A stretch of DNA of 64,000 bases from an uncultured Flaviramulus sp. (GCA_947487155.1 CANKVS010000009.1:1-64000); one strand, 5' to 3'; positions 24,531 through 33,755 are shown, counted from the first letter of the stretch. Numbers and translations are program-made. Notes: generated by a model not told the origin, from the letters alone.

Positions 24531-25484
24531 TTATTTTATTCGATAGATTGTTTTATTTTTTTCTCCTATTATCTTAAATAAACTTAATTCAACCCCTTTT
24601 TTTAAATCTCTACTTGCAGTCGCTGAAGAAATATCTTTAAAAATATTCATGTAACTTTTTCTTGTAAATTCAGTTTTATTTAAAGAAATAAAATATTCTA
24701 ACCTGTCCGTTACACTTAAGGTTCGATTGTTAAAATCCAGTAATTCACTTATTGAAATATCAATTATACGTAGCATATATTCAATAAACTTTGTTGAATT
24801 TCCTAACTTATCACTTTCTGCTAATGCTTTATAATATTTGTTTTGGTCGTTACTGATTAAATTCTCAAAGGGTAAGAATTCAAAAATCGGGTATTTTTTC
24901 ATTAAAATTAAGGTTTGCCATAACCTCCCCATTCTACCATTTCCATCTAAAAATGGATGTATAAATTCTATTTCGTAATGAAAAACACAACTCTTAATTA
25001 ATTCAATTTCGTCTGACTTTTGCAAGTATTGAAAAAGGTCTTTCATTAGGTATGGAACATTTTCAAAAGGTGGTGCTAAATGTTCTACTATTGAACCTTT
25101 TACAATGCCTACGCTTTGATTTCTATATTGTCCAGCATTTTCAATGAGTCCTTCCATTAAGTTTTTATGTGCTTTTAAAAAAGATTTTTCATTGGAAGGA
25201 TTGTATTCTTCTAGGTTTTCATAAATTTTAATAGCATTTAACACTTCAATAATATCTTTTTGAGGACCGATTACTCTTTTGTTTTCAAGAAGTGCTGTAA
25301 TTTGTTGTTCGGTAAGTGTATTTCCTTCAATTTTTAAAGATGAATGAATAGTTTTTATTCTACTCTGCTTTCTCAGTTTAGGTGAAGGTCTATTCAATAA
25401 ATTAGCATTTACTTCTCCTATTTTTTCCGAAATAGAAGTTATTAATTTTAAAATAGAAGATGTTATTTCGTAAGGTGGGTTCAT
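24531..25484 (-). CDS. Fic-family protein (AMPylase), class II, with C-terminal winged helix
   Basis: The 317-residue Fic protein carries the catalytic motif HPFLDGNGR at 176-184, which binds ATP and transfers AMP to hydroxyl side chains. The N-terminal inhibitory helix has SLKIEG at 49-54, the (S/T)xxxE(G/N) motif that blocks ATP in class II Fic enzymes. After the Fic fold, a C-terminal region of about 65 residues (DRLEYFISLNK to the end) looks like a winged helix-turn-helix. Two identical palindromes lie on its promoter (25488-25511), suggesting autoregulation by this domain. It is a lone gene. Substrate unknown. Confidence 0.88.
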   Translation of the reverse strand: MNPPYEITSSILKLITSISEKIGEVNANLLNRPSPKLRKQSRIKTIHSSLKIEGNTLTEQQITALLENKRVIGPQKDIIEVLNAIKIYENLEEYNPSNEKSFLKAHKNLMEGLIENAGQYRNQSVGIVKGSIVEHLAPPFENVPYLMKDLFQYLQKSDEIELIKSCVFHYEIEFIHPFLDGNGRMGRLWQTLILMKKYPIFEFLPFENLISNDQNKYYKALAESDKLGNSTKFIEYMLRIIDISISELLDFNNRTLSVTDRLEYFISLNKTEFTRKSYMNIFKDISSATASRDLKKGVELSLFKIIGEKNKTIYRIK

Positions 25485-25487
25485 TTA

Positions 25488-25511
25488 TGATACTATCATT
25501 TGATACTATCA
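25488..25511 (-). promoter_or_regulatory. Tandem operator TGATACTATCA x2
   Basis: Two identical 11-base palindromes (TGATA-C-TATCA) at 25488-25498 and 25501-25511 have centres 13 bases apart. They cover the expected start point and touch the -7 box of the Fic gene, so a bound protein would block transcription. Confidence 0.7.
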
Positions 25512-25517
25512 AATATA
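25510..25517 (-). promoter_or_regulatory. -7 element of the Fic gene
   Basis: The minus strand reads TATATTTG, a perfect TAnnTTTG box, 25 bases before the ATG and overlapping the outer operator palindrome by two bases. Confidence 0.65.
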
Positions 25518-25684
25518 CAATCATTTAACTCAAATTATGGAATGAAACAGAATTTTTTAAATGCTCGTTTAATTCAAAAATAAAGTTCCACTTCAATGAA
25601 CTTTTATAGATTACTAAACTAATACAACTGTTTTTTCTCACAAAATAAGATTACATTCTTCAATTATTTTCCTACTTTAGTAAG

Positions 25685-26977
25685 ATGCGAGAAGATTTTA
25701 TACACTACCTCTGGAAATACAAAAAGTTTGATGCTTCAAACCTTAAAACAACCTTAGGGGAAGACTTGTCTATTGTTTCAGTTGGGCAGCATAATGTAAA
25801 TTCAGGCCCCGATTTTTTTAATGCACAGGTTAAAATTGGAGAGCAACTTTGGGCGGGAAATTTAGAAATTCATATAAAATCATCCGATTGGTTTTTACAT
25901 AATCACGAGCAAGATAAAGCTTACGATAATGTAATTCTTCATGTGGTTTGGGAACATGATACCGATGTGTTTAGAAAAGATAACACAACCATTGCAACTT
26001 TAGTATTAAAAAATGTAGTGCATGAAGAGGTCTTAAATAATTATGAAAAGCTGTTTTTAACCCCGATAGCTACCAGAACTAATAAATGGATAAATTGTGA
26101 ATATGATTTTAAAGCTGTTAGCAGTTTTGTATTAAGCAATTGGCTAGAACGTTTGTATTTTGAGCGTTTAGAACGTAAAGCAAAAACTATTGAAACACTT
26201 TTAAAAGCATCTAAAAACAATTGGGAAGCGGTGTTGTTTAAAATGTTGGCTAAAAATTTTGGACTTAAAGTAAATGGAGAGTCTTTTTTTAGTTTGGCAC
26301 AATCCATAGACTTTTCGGTTGTTAGAAAAGTACAATCTAAACAGCAAATTTTAGAAGCATTATTGTTTGGGCAAGCAGGTTTATTGGATTCAGGTTTAGA
26401 AATTGAAAACGGATATCATTTAAATTTAGCAAACGACTATAAGTTTCTAACTCAAAAATTTAGTCTTAAAAATACTCAAGTCCTACCCTTGCAATTCTTT
26501 AGGTTACGACCGCCAAATTTTCCAACCATAAGATTATCGCAGTTGGCAAGTTTGTATAATGAACAACAAAATTTGTTTTCAAAAATTATAAAAACAGAAA
26601 ACTTAAATGAGTTTTATACTTTGTTTAAAGTGTCTGCTTCCCCGTTTTGGAATACCCATTACACATTTCAAAAAGAATCAAAGTCATCTAAAAAAAGCAT
26701 ATCAAAAGCATTTATAGATTTATTACTTATTAATACCATTTTGCCTATTAAATTTTGTTATGCTAAGCATCAGGGAGCTGAGGTTGATACTACTATATTA
26801 AAAATTGCAAACACTATTGCTTCAGAAAAGAATAGTATAATACAAGCTTTTAATACTTTAAAAAAAGTATCTAAATCGTCTTTACAATCGCAAGCACTTC
26901 TTCAGCTTAAAACAGAATATTGCGATAAAAATAAATGCTTACAATGTGCAATAGGAAATTCACTTTTAAACAAATAA
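25685..26977 (+). CDS. DUF2851 family protein
   Basis: The 430-residue protein starts MREDFIHYLWKYKKFDASNL and contains GQHNVNSGPDFFNAQVKIG and WAGNLEIHIKSSDWFLHNH, the conserved N-terminal block of DUF2851. The C-terminus has a paired-Cys motif (CDKNKCLQCAIGNSLL). DUF2851 proteins are widespread in Bacteroidota and unstudied; an N-terminal nuclease-like fold has been suggested but I cannot confirm it from sequence. It heads a short run with the PspC and K+ channel genes. Its last 16 bases including the stop are tandemly duplicated. Confidence 0.85.
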   Translation: MREDFIHYLWKYKKFDASNLKTTLGEDLSIVSVGQHNVNSGPDFFNAQVKIGEQLWAGNLEIHIKSSDWFLHNHEQDKAYDNVILHVVWEHDTDVFRKDNTTIATLVLKNVVHEEVLNNYEKLFLTPIATRTNKWINCEYDFKAVSSFVLSNWLERLYFERLERKAKTIETLLKASKNNWEAVLFKMLAKNFGLKVNGESFFSLAQSIDFSVVRKVQSKQQILEALLFGQAGLLDSGLEIENGYHLNLANDYKFLTQKFSLKNTQVLPLQFFRLRPPNFPTIRLSQLASLYNEQQNLFSKIIKTENLNEFYTLFKVSASPFWNTHYTFQKESKSSKKSISKAFIDLLLINTILPIKFCYAKHQGAEVDTTILKIANTIASEKNSIIQAFNTLKKVSKSSLQSQALLQLKTEYCDKNKCLQCAIGNSLLNK

Positions 26978-26993
26978 ACTTTTAAACAAATAA
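26962..26993 (+). repeat. 16-base perfect tandem duplication at the DUF2851 stop
   Basis: ACTTTTAAACAAATAA occurs at 26962-26977 and again at 26978-26993. The first copy contains the stop codon, so the protein is unaffected. Confidence 0.9.
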
Positions 26994-27013
26994 ACTTAGT
27001 GTTAACTTGCGGC

Positions 27014-27241
27014 ATGAGTATTTTTTATAAACCGGTACTATTTTTTCAAAAACATGGATACTATGTATGTCAACGTATTGCAGATCGTTTAGGAATTAGA
27101 GCGAAAGTAGTGCGTACATCGTTTATGTATTTAACATTTGTTACCGTTGGTTTTGGTTTTGCTTTATACCTGTTTATGGCTTTTTGGATGCGTATAAAAG
27201 ATTTAGTTTACACTAAAAGATCGTCAGTTTTTGATTTATAA
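27014..27241 (+). CDS. PspC-domain small membrane protein
   Basis: The 75-residue protein has a PspC-like fold: VCQRIADRLGIRAKVVRTSF, then one membrane helix (YLTFVTVGFGFALYLFMAFW), then a short basic tail. PspC in enterobacteria senses envelope stress together with PspA/PspB, but no other psp gene is visible here. I chose the ATG at 27014; an in-frame GTG at 26999 is less likely. It sits 3 bases before the K+ channel gene and may be cotranscribed with it. Confidence 0.75.
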   Translation: MSIFYKPVLFFQKHGYYVCQRIADRLGIRAKVVRTSFMYLTFVTVGFGFALYLFMAFWMRIKDLVYTKRSSVFDL

Positions 27242-27244
27242 AAT

Positions 27245-28261
27245 ATGAGTAACACCTTAATTAAACTTTTTAGAACCAAAATATACATGGCAGTTTTTCT
27301 GCTTATTATTTTGTTGATTATTGGTGTTATAGGTTTTAAATCGATGTCTAATTACACATGGATTGATGCACTCTACATGACCGTAATAACCGTTACTACG
27401 GTTGGCTTTCAAGAAGTACATCCTTTAGACGATGCAACCAAAGTGTTTACTATATTTTTAATATTAACAAGTGTTTTTATTTTAGGGTATGCCTTATCGG
27501 TAATTACCGAATATATTTTGAGCAAAAACGATTTAGAAGAATTAAAACAAAAGAAGATGCAGAAAAAAATAGATAGTTTTAAAAACCATATTATTATTTG
27601 TGGTTTTGGTAGAAACGGAAGGCAAGCAGCAACTAAATTACTGGCCTATAAAAAGCCATTTGTTATTATTGAAAAGGACAAAGAGTTAGTTGATAAAATA
27701 GAGAGCGAATTGATGTCTTTTGTTTTAGGAAACGCTAGCGAAGATGAGGTTTTGCTTCAAGCAGGAGTAGATAGAGCATCCTGTTTAATTTCGGCATTAC
27801 CAAATGATGCCGATAATTTGTTTATCGTGCTTTCTACACGACAAATAAATAAATCTATAAACATTATTAGTCGGGCATCTTTAGAGACTTCTTATAATAA
27901 GCTAAAACTTGCTGGAGCTAACAATGTTATTTTACCAGATAAAATAGGAGGCGACCATATGGCATCCTTAGTTGTAGTTCCTGGTTTAATGGAGTTTATA
28001 GATAATCTTTCAATAGTTGGTAAATCTAACATAAATATAGAAGAAATACCTATTGAGAAATTGACTAACGATGTTAAAACTATTAAAGATTTAGACTTAC
28101 GTAAAAAAACAGGTTGTTCTATTATTGGGTATAAAAATCAAACAGGGGAGTATTTAGTAAATCCAGAAGCAGAAATGAAGCTTGAACCTAATTCTAAAAT
28201 AATAGTTTTAGGAAGACCAGAGCAGATAGATATACTTAATTCTGTTTATAATATAGATTAA
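27245..28261 (+). CDS. Potassium channel with RCK (TrkA-N) domain and altered filter
   Basis: The 338-residue protein has two membrane helices (about 13-32 and 65-90) around a pore loop, then an RCK domain with the Rossmann motif IIICGFGRNGRQAA (about 117-130) and a TrkA-C domain at the end. It resembles MthK/GsuK-type channels gated by a cytoplasmic ligand. The selectivity filter reads TVGFQ at residues 52-56; the usual form is TVG(Y/F)G, so the last Gly is Gln. This may be a lineage trait or may change selectivity. It is in a run with DUF2851 and PspC genes. Confidence 0.85.
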   Translation: MSNTLIKLFRTKIYMAVFLLIILLIIGVIGFKSMSNYTWIDALYMTVITVTTVGFQEVHPLDDATKVFTIFLILTSVFILGYALSVITEYILSKNDLEELKQKKMQKKIDSFKNHIIICGFGRNGRQAATKLLAYKKPFVIIEKDKELVDKIESELMSFVLGNASEDEVLLQAGVDRASCLISALPNDADNLFIVLSTRQINKSINIISRASLETSYNKLKLAGANNVILPDKIGGDHMASLVVVPGLMEFIDNLSIVGKSNINIEEIPIEKLTNDVKTIKDLDLRKKTGCSIIGYKNQTGEYLVNPEAEMKLEPNSKIIVLGRPEQIDILNSVYNID

Positions 28262-28369
28262 AGGATTCTCTGTTTTAACGAGGTATATTTTATAAAATGG
28301 TTTTTTTTTAGCATCTTGCTAGCTTTAAATACAGATTTCTTAATAAAAAATAACTAACAATACACTATT

Positions 28370-29962
28370 ATGAAGAAATATCTTCTTTCAATTTTTACAC
28401 TAATATTACCATTTTTAACATTTGCACAGGACGCTACCGAAAAAGGTGTCGATCAACTAATTGATGAAAAGTTTGGTGATGCAACAGGTTGGTTTGTAAA
28501 CTTTATTTTTTATCAAATTGATTTTGGTGGTAATGTTAAAGTGTTTTGGGTATTATTTCCTTTAATTATTGGAGCTACATATTTTACATTTTATTTTAAG
28601 TTGATAAATTTCCGAGGATTTTTTACATCAGTAAATATTGTAAGAGGAAAATATGACGATATAGATCATCATGAATCTATGATAGGAGCAGGAGATTCAA
28701 CTCCTGGAGGAGATGCTATTGAAACCATTGCTATTGAAGGTCATGAAGGAGAGGTGTCTCACTTTCAGGCTTTAACAGCAGCATTATCGGCAACTGTAGG
28801 CTTGGGTAATATTGCAGGTGTTGCAATTGCTGTTTCTATTGGTGGTGCTGGTGCAACGTTTTGGATGATTGTTGCGGGATTATTAGGAATGGCATCAAAA
28901 TTTGTAGAATGTACTCTTGGGGTTAAATATAGAGATATTGCAGAAGATGGTACTGTTTATGGTGGACCAATGTACTATTTAACTAAAGGTCTAAAATCTA
29001 AAGGGTTTACCAAATTAGGTAAAGTACTTGCTGTGTTATTTGCCATTTTTGTAATTGGTGGTTCATTTGGAGGAGGAAACATGTTTCAAGTTAATCAAGC
29101 ATTTCAATTGGTAGAAAATATAACAGGAGGAAATGAATCTGTCTTACATGGAAAAGGTTGGTTGTTTGGACTTGTAATGGCGGTGCTTGTAGGTATTGTT
29201 ATAATTGGTGGAATTAAGAAGATTGCAAAAGTAACAGATAAGATAGTGCCATTTATGGTTGTTATATATGTTGCTGCATCTTTATTTGTAATATTTGCTA
29301 ATTACGATATGATTGGTGATGCATTTGTTCAAATATTTAATGGTGCTTTTAGTCCCGAAGGTGTTGCAGGTGGTGCTGTTGGTGTTTTAGTACAAGGATT
29401 TAGACGTGCTGCTTTTTCAAACGAAGCAGGTGTTGGTTCTGCATCTATTGCGCATTCAGCAGTAAAAACCAAATATCCAGCATCAGAAGGTATGGTTGCT
29501 TTGTTAGAACCGTTTATCGATACTGTTGTAGTGTGTACAATGACAGCTTTAGTTTTAATTATAACAGGTAATGTTACGGCAGAAAACGCATCTTTAAATG
29601 ATGCGCAAGCTATTTTATTAACATCAGGAGCTTTTGAGTCTGCAATTTCTTGGTTCCCTTATGTACTTACTATTGCCGTTGTTTTATTTGCATTTAGCAC
29701 CATGATTTCTTGGTCTTATTACGGGTTTCAAGGTTGGGCATATTTATTTGGAAGAACTAAAAAAATGGAGTACACGTATAAATTATTATTTTGTGTGTTT
29801 GTAGTAATAGGTGCGGCAGCAAGCTTAGGATCTGTTATTGGGTTCTCTGATGCTATGATTTTTGCTATGATGGTTCCAAATATGGTTGGTTTAGTTATTC
29901 TTGCTCCTAAAGTTAAAGACGAACTAAGTAAATATATGAGTGCGATAAAGTCTAAAAAGTAA
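28370..29962 (+). CDS. AGCS-family sodium:alanine/glycine symporter
   Basis: The 530-residue integral membrane protein of the AGCS family imports Ala/Gly with Na+. Conserved parts are SATVGLGNIAGVAIAVSIGG (substrate/Na+ site), FVECTLGVKYRDI and AAFSNEAGVGSASIAHSAV. It begins with an extra hydrophobic segment, MKKYLLSIFTLILPFLTFAQ, that looks like a cleaved signal peptide and is absent from the E. coli/Bacillus proteins; an extracytoplasmic stretch of about 40 residues follows. Flavobacterial members often have this. A terminator-like hairpin lies just after it, inside the start of the next gene. Confidence 0.92.
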   Translation: MKKYLLSIFTLILPFLTFAQDATEKGVDQLIDEKFGDATGWFVNFIFYQIDFGGNVKVFWVLFPLIIGATYFTFYFKLINFRGFFTSVNIVRGKYDDIDHHESMIGAGDSTPGGDAIETIAIEGHEGEVSHFQALTAALSATVGLGNIAGVAIAVSIGGAGATFWMIVAGLLGMASKFVECTLGVKYRDIAEDGTVYGGPMYYLTKGLKSKGFTKLGKVLAVLFAIFVIGGSFGGGNMFQVNQAFQLVENITGGNESVLHGKGWLFGLVMAVLVGIVIIGGIKKIAKVTDKIVPFMVVIYVAASLFVIFANYDMIGDAFVQIFNGAFSPEGVAGGAVGVLVQGFRRAAFSNEAGVGSASIAHSAVKTKYPASEGMVALLEPFIDTVVVCTMTALVLIITGNVTAENASLNDAQAILLTSGAFESAISWFPYVLTIAVVLFAFSTMISWSYYGFQGWAYLFGRTKKMEYTYKLLFCVFVVIGAAASLGSVIGFSDAMIFAMMVPNMVGLVILAPKVKDELSKYMSAIKSKK

Positions 29963-30018
29963 TTATAATATTTTAAATCTTTTAGAGCATTCAATTTGAC
30001 AGATTAAAAAAATATAAA

Positions 30019-30906
30019 ATGCAAATTAAACCCCATTTCACGTTTTCTAAAGAACAGCGAAATGGGATTTTCTTTTTAATACTACTCATTATAGGGCTTC
30101 AATGTGTTTATTTTTTTGTTGTCTCGATAACTACAGGGGTTTCTTCTGATGGCATTTTAGTTAATAATGAAGAATTCAATACATACAAAAAGGAAATTGA
30201 TTCGCTCAAATTGGTTCAAATTAAAAATAGTAAACCAAAAATATTTCCCTTCAACCCCAATTATATAACCGATTATAAGGGCGCTTCATTAGGAATGTCT
30301 AATGAAGAGATTGACCGATTACTAGCTTTTAGAAAGAAAAACCAATGGATTAATTCAACAAAGCAGTTTCAAGATGTAACAAAAGTTTCAGATTCACTTT
30401 TAAATGCAATATCGAGATACTTTAAATTTCCAGAATGGATCGAAAAACCAAAGTTGAAAACGCGTTCAACGTCCTATAATAATCTCCCAAAAACATTCAC
30501 TCAAAAACAAGATTTAAATACGGCGACGGTACAACAACTTCAAAAGGTTAATGGCATAGGAGAAGTGCTTGCAGGACGCATTATAAAATTTAGAAACAAA
30601 TTTGTTGATGGGTTTATAGCCGATGTTCAGCTTCAAGATGTTTACGGATTAACACCAGAGGTTATAGAAAAAGTAACAAATCAATTTACTGTAAAATCGC
30701 CTAGAGTAATTAATAAAATAAATATTAATACGGCGACGTTAAATGAGTTGGTAACAATTCAGCATATAGATTACAATTTGGCTCACCATATTGTTGAAGA
30801 AAGGCAATTACGTGATGGTTATAAATCTCTTGATGAATTATTAAAAGTTAAAGACTTTCCTATAAAAAAAATCGATATAATTAAATTATATTTGACCCTT
30901 GATTAA
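30019..30906 (+). CDS. Membrane-anchored ComEA-like helix-hairpin-helix protein
   Basis: The 295-residue protein has one membrane helix near the N-terminus (about 14-34), a linker, and tandem helix-hairpin-helix units. The clearest are DLNTATVQQLQKVNGIGEVL (about 172-191) and NINTATLNELVTIQHID (about 238-254). An earlier unit lies around ASLGMSNEEIDRLLAFRKKN. The layout suits binding of DNA outside the inner membrane, as for ComEA in DNA uptake, but no other competence gene is near. The hairpin CCCATTTC/GAAATGGG with a T-rich tail (30032-30077) lies within codons 5-20. Confidence 0.8.
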   Translation: MQIKPHFTFSKEQRNGIFFLILLIIGLQCVYFFVVSITTGVSSDGILVNNEEFNTYKKEIDSLKLVQIKNSKPKIFPFNPNYITDYKGASLGMSNEEIDRLLAFRKKNQWINSTKQFQDVTKVSDSLLNAISRYFKFPEWIEKPKLKTRSTSYNNLPKTFTQKQDLNTATVQQLQKVNGIGEVLAGRIIKFRNKFVDGFIADVQLQDVYGLTPEVIEKVTNQFTVKSPRVINKININTATLNELVTIQHIDYNLAHHIVEERQLRDGYKSLDELLKVKDFPIKKIDIIKLYLTLD

Positions 30907-30991
30907 TTGAAAAAGAATTCCTCAGCATTTTAAGTTGGGGTTGCCTTTAAAATTGTAATTGCTAGACTAAAACACTAAATAAATTAAGTAG

Positions 30992-32161
30992 ATGAATAAT
31001 ATGTACTTCACCGAAGAGCATAACCTTTTTAGAAATAGCCTTAAAGATTTTTTGCAAAAAGAAGTTGTACCTCATATCGATAAGTGGGAGAAAACAGGAA
31101 CCATAGATAGTTTTATATGGAAGAAGTTTGGAGATATGGGCTTTTTTGGTATTCATTATCCCGAAGCTTACGGTGGTTTAAATTTAGACCTTTTTTACAC
31201 GGTTATTTTACAAGAAGAACTTCAAAAAATAAATTCAGGAGGTTTTGCTGCTGCGGTTTGGGCACATGTATATTTGGCTATGACGCATCTTAATGCAGAA
31301 GGAAACGAGGTTATAAAACAAAAATATTTAGTACCAAGTATAGCTGGAGATAAAATAGGTTGTTTGTGTATTACCGAACCATTAGGAGGAAGCGATGTTG
31401 CAGGAATGCGCACAACAGCAATTAGAGAAGGCGATTATTATATAGTAAATGGATCTAAAACATTTATTACTAATGGGGTGTATAGCGACTATTTGGTAGT
31501 TGCAGTTAAAACAAATCCTGAGTTAGGAAATAAAGGCATGAGTATTCTTGTGGTAGATAGAGATACAGAAGGCATATCGGCTACAAAATTAGATAAATTA
31601 GGATGGAGAGCTTCTGATACTGCCGAAATTGCTTTCGATAATGTAAAAATACCAGTTAATAATTTATTGGGTGTAGAAAATGAAGGTTTTGGTTATATTT
31701 TACAACACTTTTCATTAGAACGATTGGTTATGGGAGTTAATGCCCATGCAAGAGCAGAATATGCTTTAGATTATGTGTTAAATTATATGTCTGAACGTAA
31801 AGCCTTTGGTAAAGCATTAGATAAATATCAAGCTTTAAGGCATAAGTTTGTCGATTTGTATAGCGATATGGAAATATGTAAGCAATTCAATTATTCGGTT
31901 GCGTATCGTTTAGAAAAAGGAGAGTATGTTGTAAAAGAAGCATCCATATCTAAACTAAAGTCAACTAAAATGGCAGATGAGGTTATTTACGAATGTTTAC
32001 AATTTTTAGGAGGCTATGGCTATATGGAAGATTACCCTCTAGCAAGATTATTAAGAGATAGTAGGTTAGGACCAATAGGAGGGGGAACATCCGAGATACT
32101 TCGAGAAATACTTTCCAAAATGATAATCGATAAAAAAGAATATAAGCCAGTTACAAAATAA
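30992..32161 (+). CDS. Acyl-CoA dehydrogenase
   Basis: The 389-residue FAD enzyme introduces the alpha-beta double bond of acyl-CoA. The FAD/substrate region has CLCITEPLGGSDVAGMRTTA and NGSKTFITNGVYSDYLVV, and the C-terminal helical domain has FGKALDKYQALRHKFVDLY and YEYCLQF-like ECLQFLGGYGYMEDYPLARLLRD. The catalytic Glu is probably in the last motif region or in the GGTSEILREI tail; I did not fix it. Chain length and branching specificity are unclear. It is a single gene after the ComEA-like gene. The upstream gap carries a weak CCTCA/TGGGG hairpin. Confidence 0.92.
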   Translation: MNNMYFTEEHNLFRNSLKDFLQKEVVPHIDKWEKTGTIDSFIWKKFGDMGFFGIHYPEAYGGLNLDLFYTVILQEELQKINSGGFAAAVWAHVYLAMTHLNAEGNEVIKQKYLVPSIAGDKIGCLCITEPLGGSDVAGMRTTAIREGDYYIVNGSKTFITNGVYSDYLVVAVKTNPELGNKGMSILVVDRDTEGISATKLDKLGWRASDTAEIAFDNVKIPVNNLLGVENEGFGYILQHFSLERLVMGVNAHARAEYALDYVLNYMSERKAFGKALDKYQALRHKFVDLYSDMEICKQFNYSVAYRLEKGEYVVKEASISKLKSTKMADEVIYECLQFLGGYGYMEDYPLARLLRDSRLGPIGGGTSEILREILSKMIIDKKEYKPVTK

Positions 32162-32274
32162 AATGATTTGGTTTGTTACAGCAAGCAAATTTTGAATAGG
32201 TAATACTATAATCTATAATATAGTATTTTATTCAAAATAAATCGTTGAAAAACGGTTATCCTGAAAAGTTGTTA

Positions 32275-32294
32275 ACACGAAAACGTTTTCGTGT
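32275..32294. promoter_or_regulatory. Perfect 20-bp palindrome, LacI/GalR-type operator
   Basis: ACACGAAAAC followed by its exact reverse complement has the CG centre and AAACG half-sites of LacI-family operators. It lies 63 bases before the alpha-amylase ATG, in the only intergenic space that could control that gene. Confidence 0.7.
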
Positions 32295-32357
32295 ATTATT
32301 TGTTTTTAATTTTTGACAAACAATCGATAATTTGGAGAAATTTAAAAACCTAACAAT

Positions 32358-33755
32358 ATGAAATTTTTTCAAAAATCATTAAAGTTTATTTTACCAGTAT
32401 GCCTGTTGCTTATTGGGTGTTCAACCGATAAAATATTAGAAGAAGAGCTACTTGACAATCAACAAATAAATTTAGAAAGTGCATCGTCAAAAGAAGCTAT
32501 CGCTAGCAAATTAAAACCTATAGGCACAGGTGTAATGATGCAAGCATTCTATTGGGATGTGCCAGCAGGAGGTAATTGGTGGAATACGGTAGAAGGAAAA
32601 GTTCAAGATTGGAGTAATGCAGGTATTGATGCTATTTGGCTTCCTCCAGCATCCAAAGCTCAAAATGGAGCTTTATCTATGGGATATGACCCTTTTGATT
32701 ATTTTGATTTTGGAAAATATGATCAAATGGGAAGTGTAGAAACACGTTTTGGTTCTGAAGAGGAATTAATAGCGTTAATATCTTCAGCACATAATGCAGA
32801 ATTAAGTGTTATTGCAGATATCGTAATTAATCACAATAGTGGTGGAGAAAGCGAAATAAATCCAGTTAACAATCAAAGTAATTGGACTAGTTTTACACCT
32901 CTCTCAGGAAGATTCAATAGGAATTATGACGATTTTCACCCTAATCATAATCATGCAAACGATACAGGTGTATTTGGAGGATTTCCAGATTTATGTCACC
33001 ATCAGGTAAGAGTGCAAAACGAATTATGGAAGAATTCAGAATCAGTAGCAAAATATTATAAAAATGTAATAGGCTTTGATGGTTGGAGATTTGATTATGT
33101 AAAAGGGTTTGAACCTTGGGTTGTAAAGGATTGGAAAAATGAAGTAGGTGGATTTGCTGTAGGTGAATATTGGGATGGTGATGCAGGAACTCTAGATTGG
33201 TGGTCTGGACAAGCGGAAGTTAGTGCGTTTGATTTTGCGTGCTACTATAGTATGAAAGATGCATTTGAAGGTAATGATTTAAATAAATTAAATAACGATA
33301 TGCTATGGAAACGTAACGCATCAAAAGCTGTTACTTTTGTTTCTAATCATGATACTAACGAGATATTTAATGGTAAAATGTTAGCGTATGCTTATATCTT
33401 AACACATGAAGGTTATCCAACTATTTTTTACAGAGATTATGAAGAATGGTTAAATAAAGAGCGATTAAATAACTTAATATGGATTCATAATAACCTTGCA
33501 GGAGGAAGTACTAATATATTGTATACAGATAATGATGAATATATTGCTAAAAGAAATGGATATAATAATTCAGGTATCGTAGTATATATAAATAATGCCG
33601 ACTTTTGGCAAGAGCGTTGGGTAGAGACTAATTGGTCTAATACAAGAATTAAAGACTATACAGGGCATTCAAATTGGGAACCTGTAACCCAAGGAGGGCG
33701 TTGGGTAAAAATACAAGTACCTCCAAAGAGCTATTCGGTTTGGGCCCCAAAATAA
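32358..33755 (+). CDS. Alpha-amylase, GH13 (archaeal-type, GH13_7-like), lipoprotein
   Basis: The 465-residue protein has a lipobox at LLIGC (Cys 21), so it is anchored in a membrane and acts outside the cytoplasm on alpha-1,4-glucans. The four GH13 regions are DIVINH, GWRFDYVKG with nucleophile Asp 246, AVGEYW with acid Glu 270 and FVSNHDT with Asp 332. The starts GVMMQAFYWDVPAGGNWW and GFDGWRFDYVKGFEPWVVKD are strikingly like those of Pyrococcus/Thermococcus alpha-amylases (GH13_7). It ends with a short beta-domain C. It stands alone, with no susCD or maltose transporter, behind a LacI-type palindrome. Confidence 0.93.
   Translation: MKFFQKSLKFILPVCLLLIGCSTDKILEEELLDNQQINLESASSKEAIASKLKPIGTGVMMQAFYWDVPAGGNWWNTVEGKVQDWSNAGIDAIWLPPASKAQNGALSMGYDPFDYFDFGKYDQMGSVETRFGSEEELIALISSAHNAELSVIADIVINHNSGGESEINPVNNQSNWTSFTPLSGRFNRNYDDFHPNHNHANDTGVFGGFPDLCHHQVRVQNELWKNSESVAKYYKNVIGFDGWRFDYVKGFEPWVVKDWKNEVGGFAVGEYWDGDAGTLDWWSGQAEVSAFDFACYYSMKDAFEGNDLNKLNNDMLWKRNASKAVTFVSNHDTNEIFNGKMLAYAYILTHEGYPTIFYRDYEEWLNKERLNNLIWIHNNLAGGSTNILYTDNDEYIAKRNGYNNSGIVVYINNADFWQERWVETNWSNTRIKDYTGHSNWEPVTQGGRWVKIQVPPKSYSVWAPK

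Noticed and set aside
30911..30940. Third REP-like hairpin (CCTCA..TGGGG after GAATT)
   Set aside because: Only five pairs with a long loop and no TAGTTYA flank; it shares AAAGAATTCCTC with 55072-55083, but this is too little to call.
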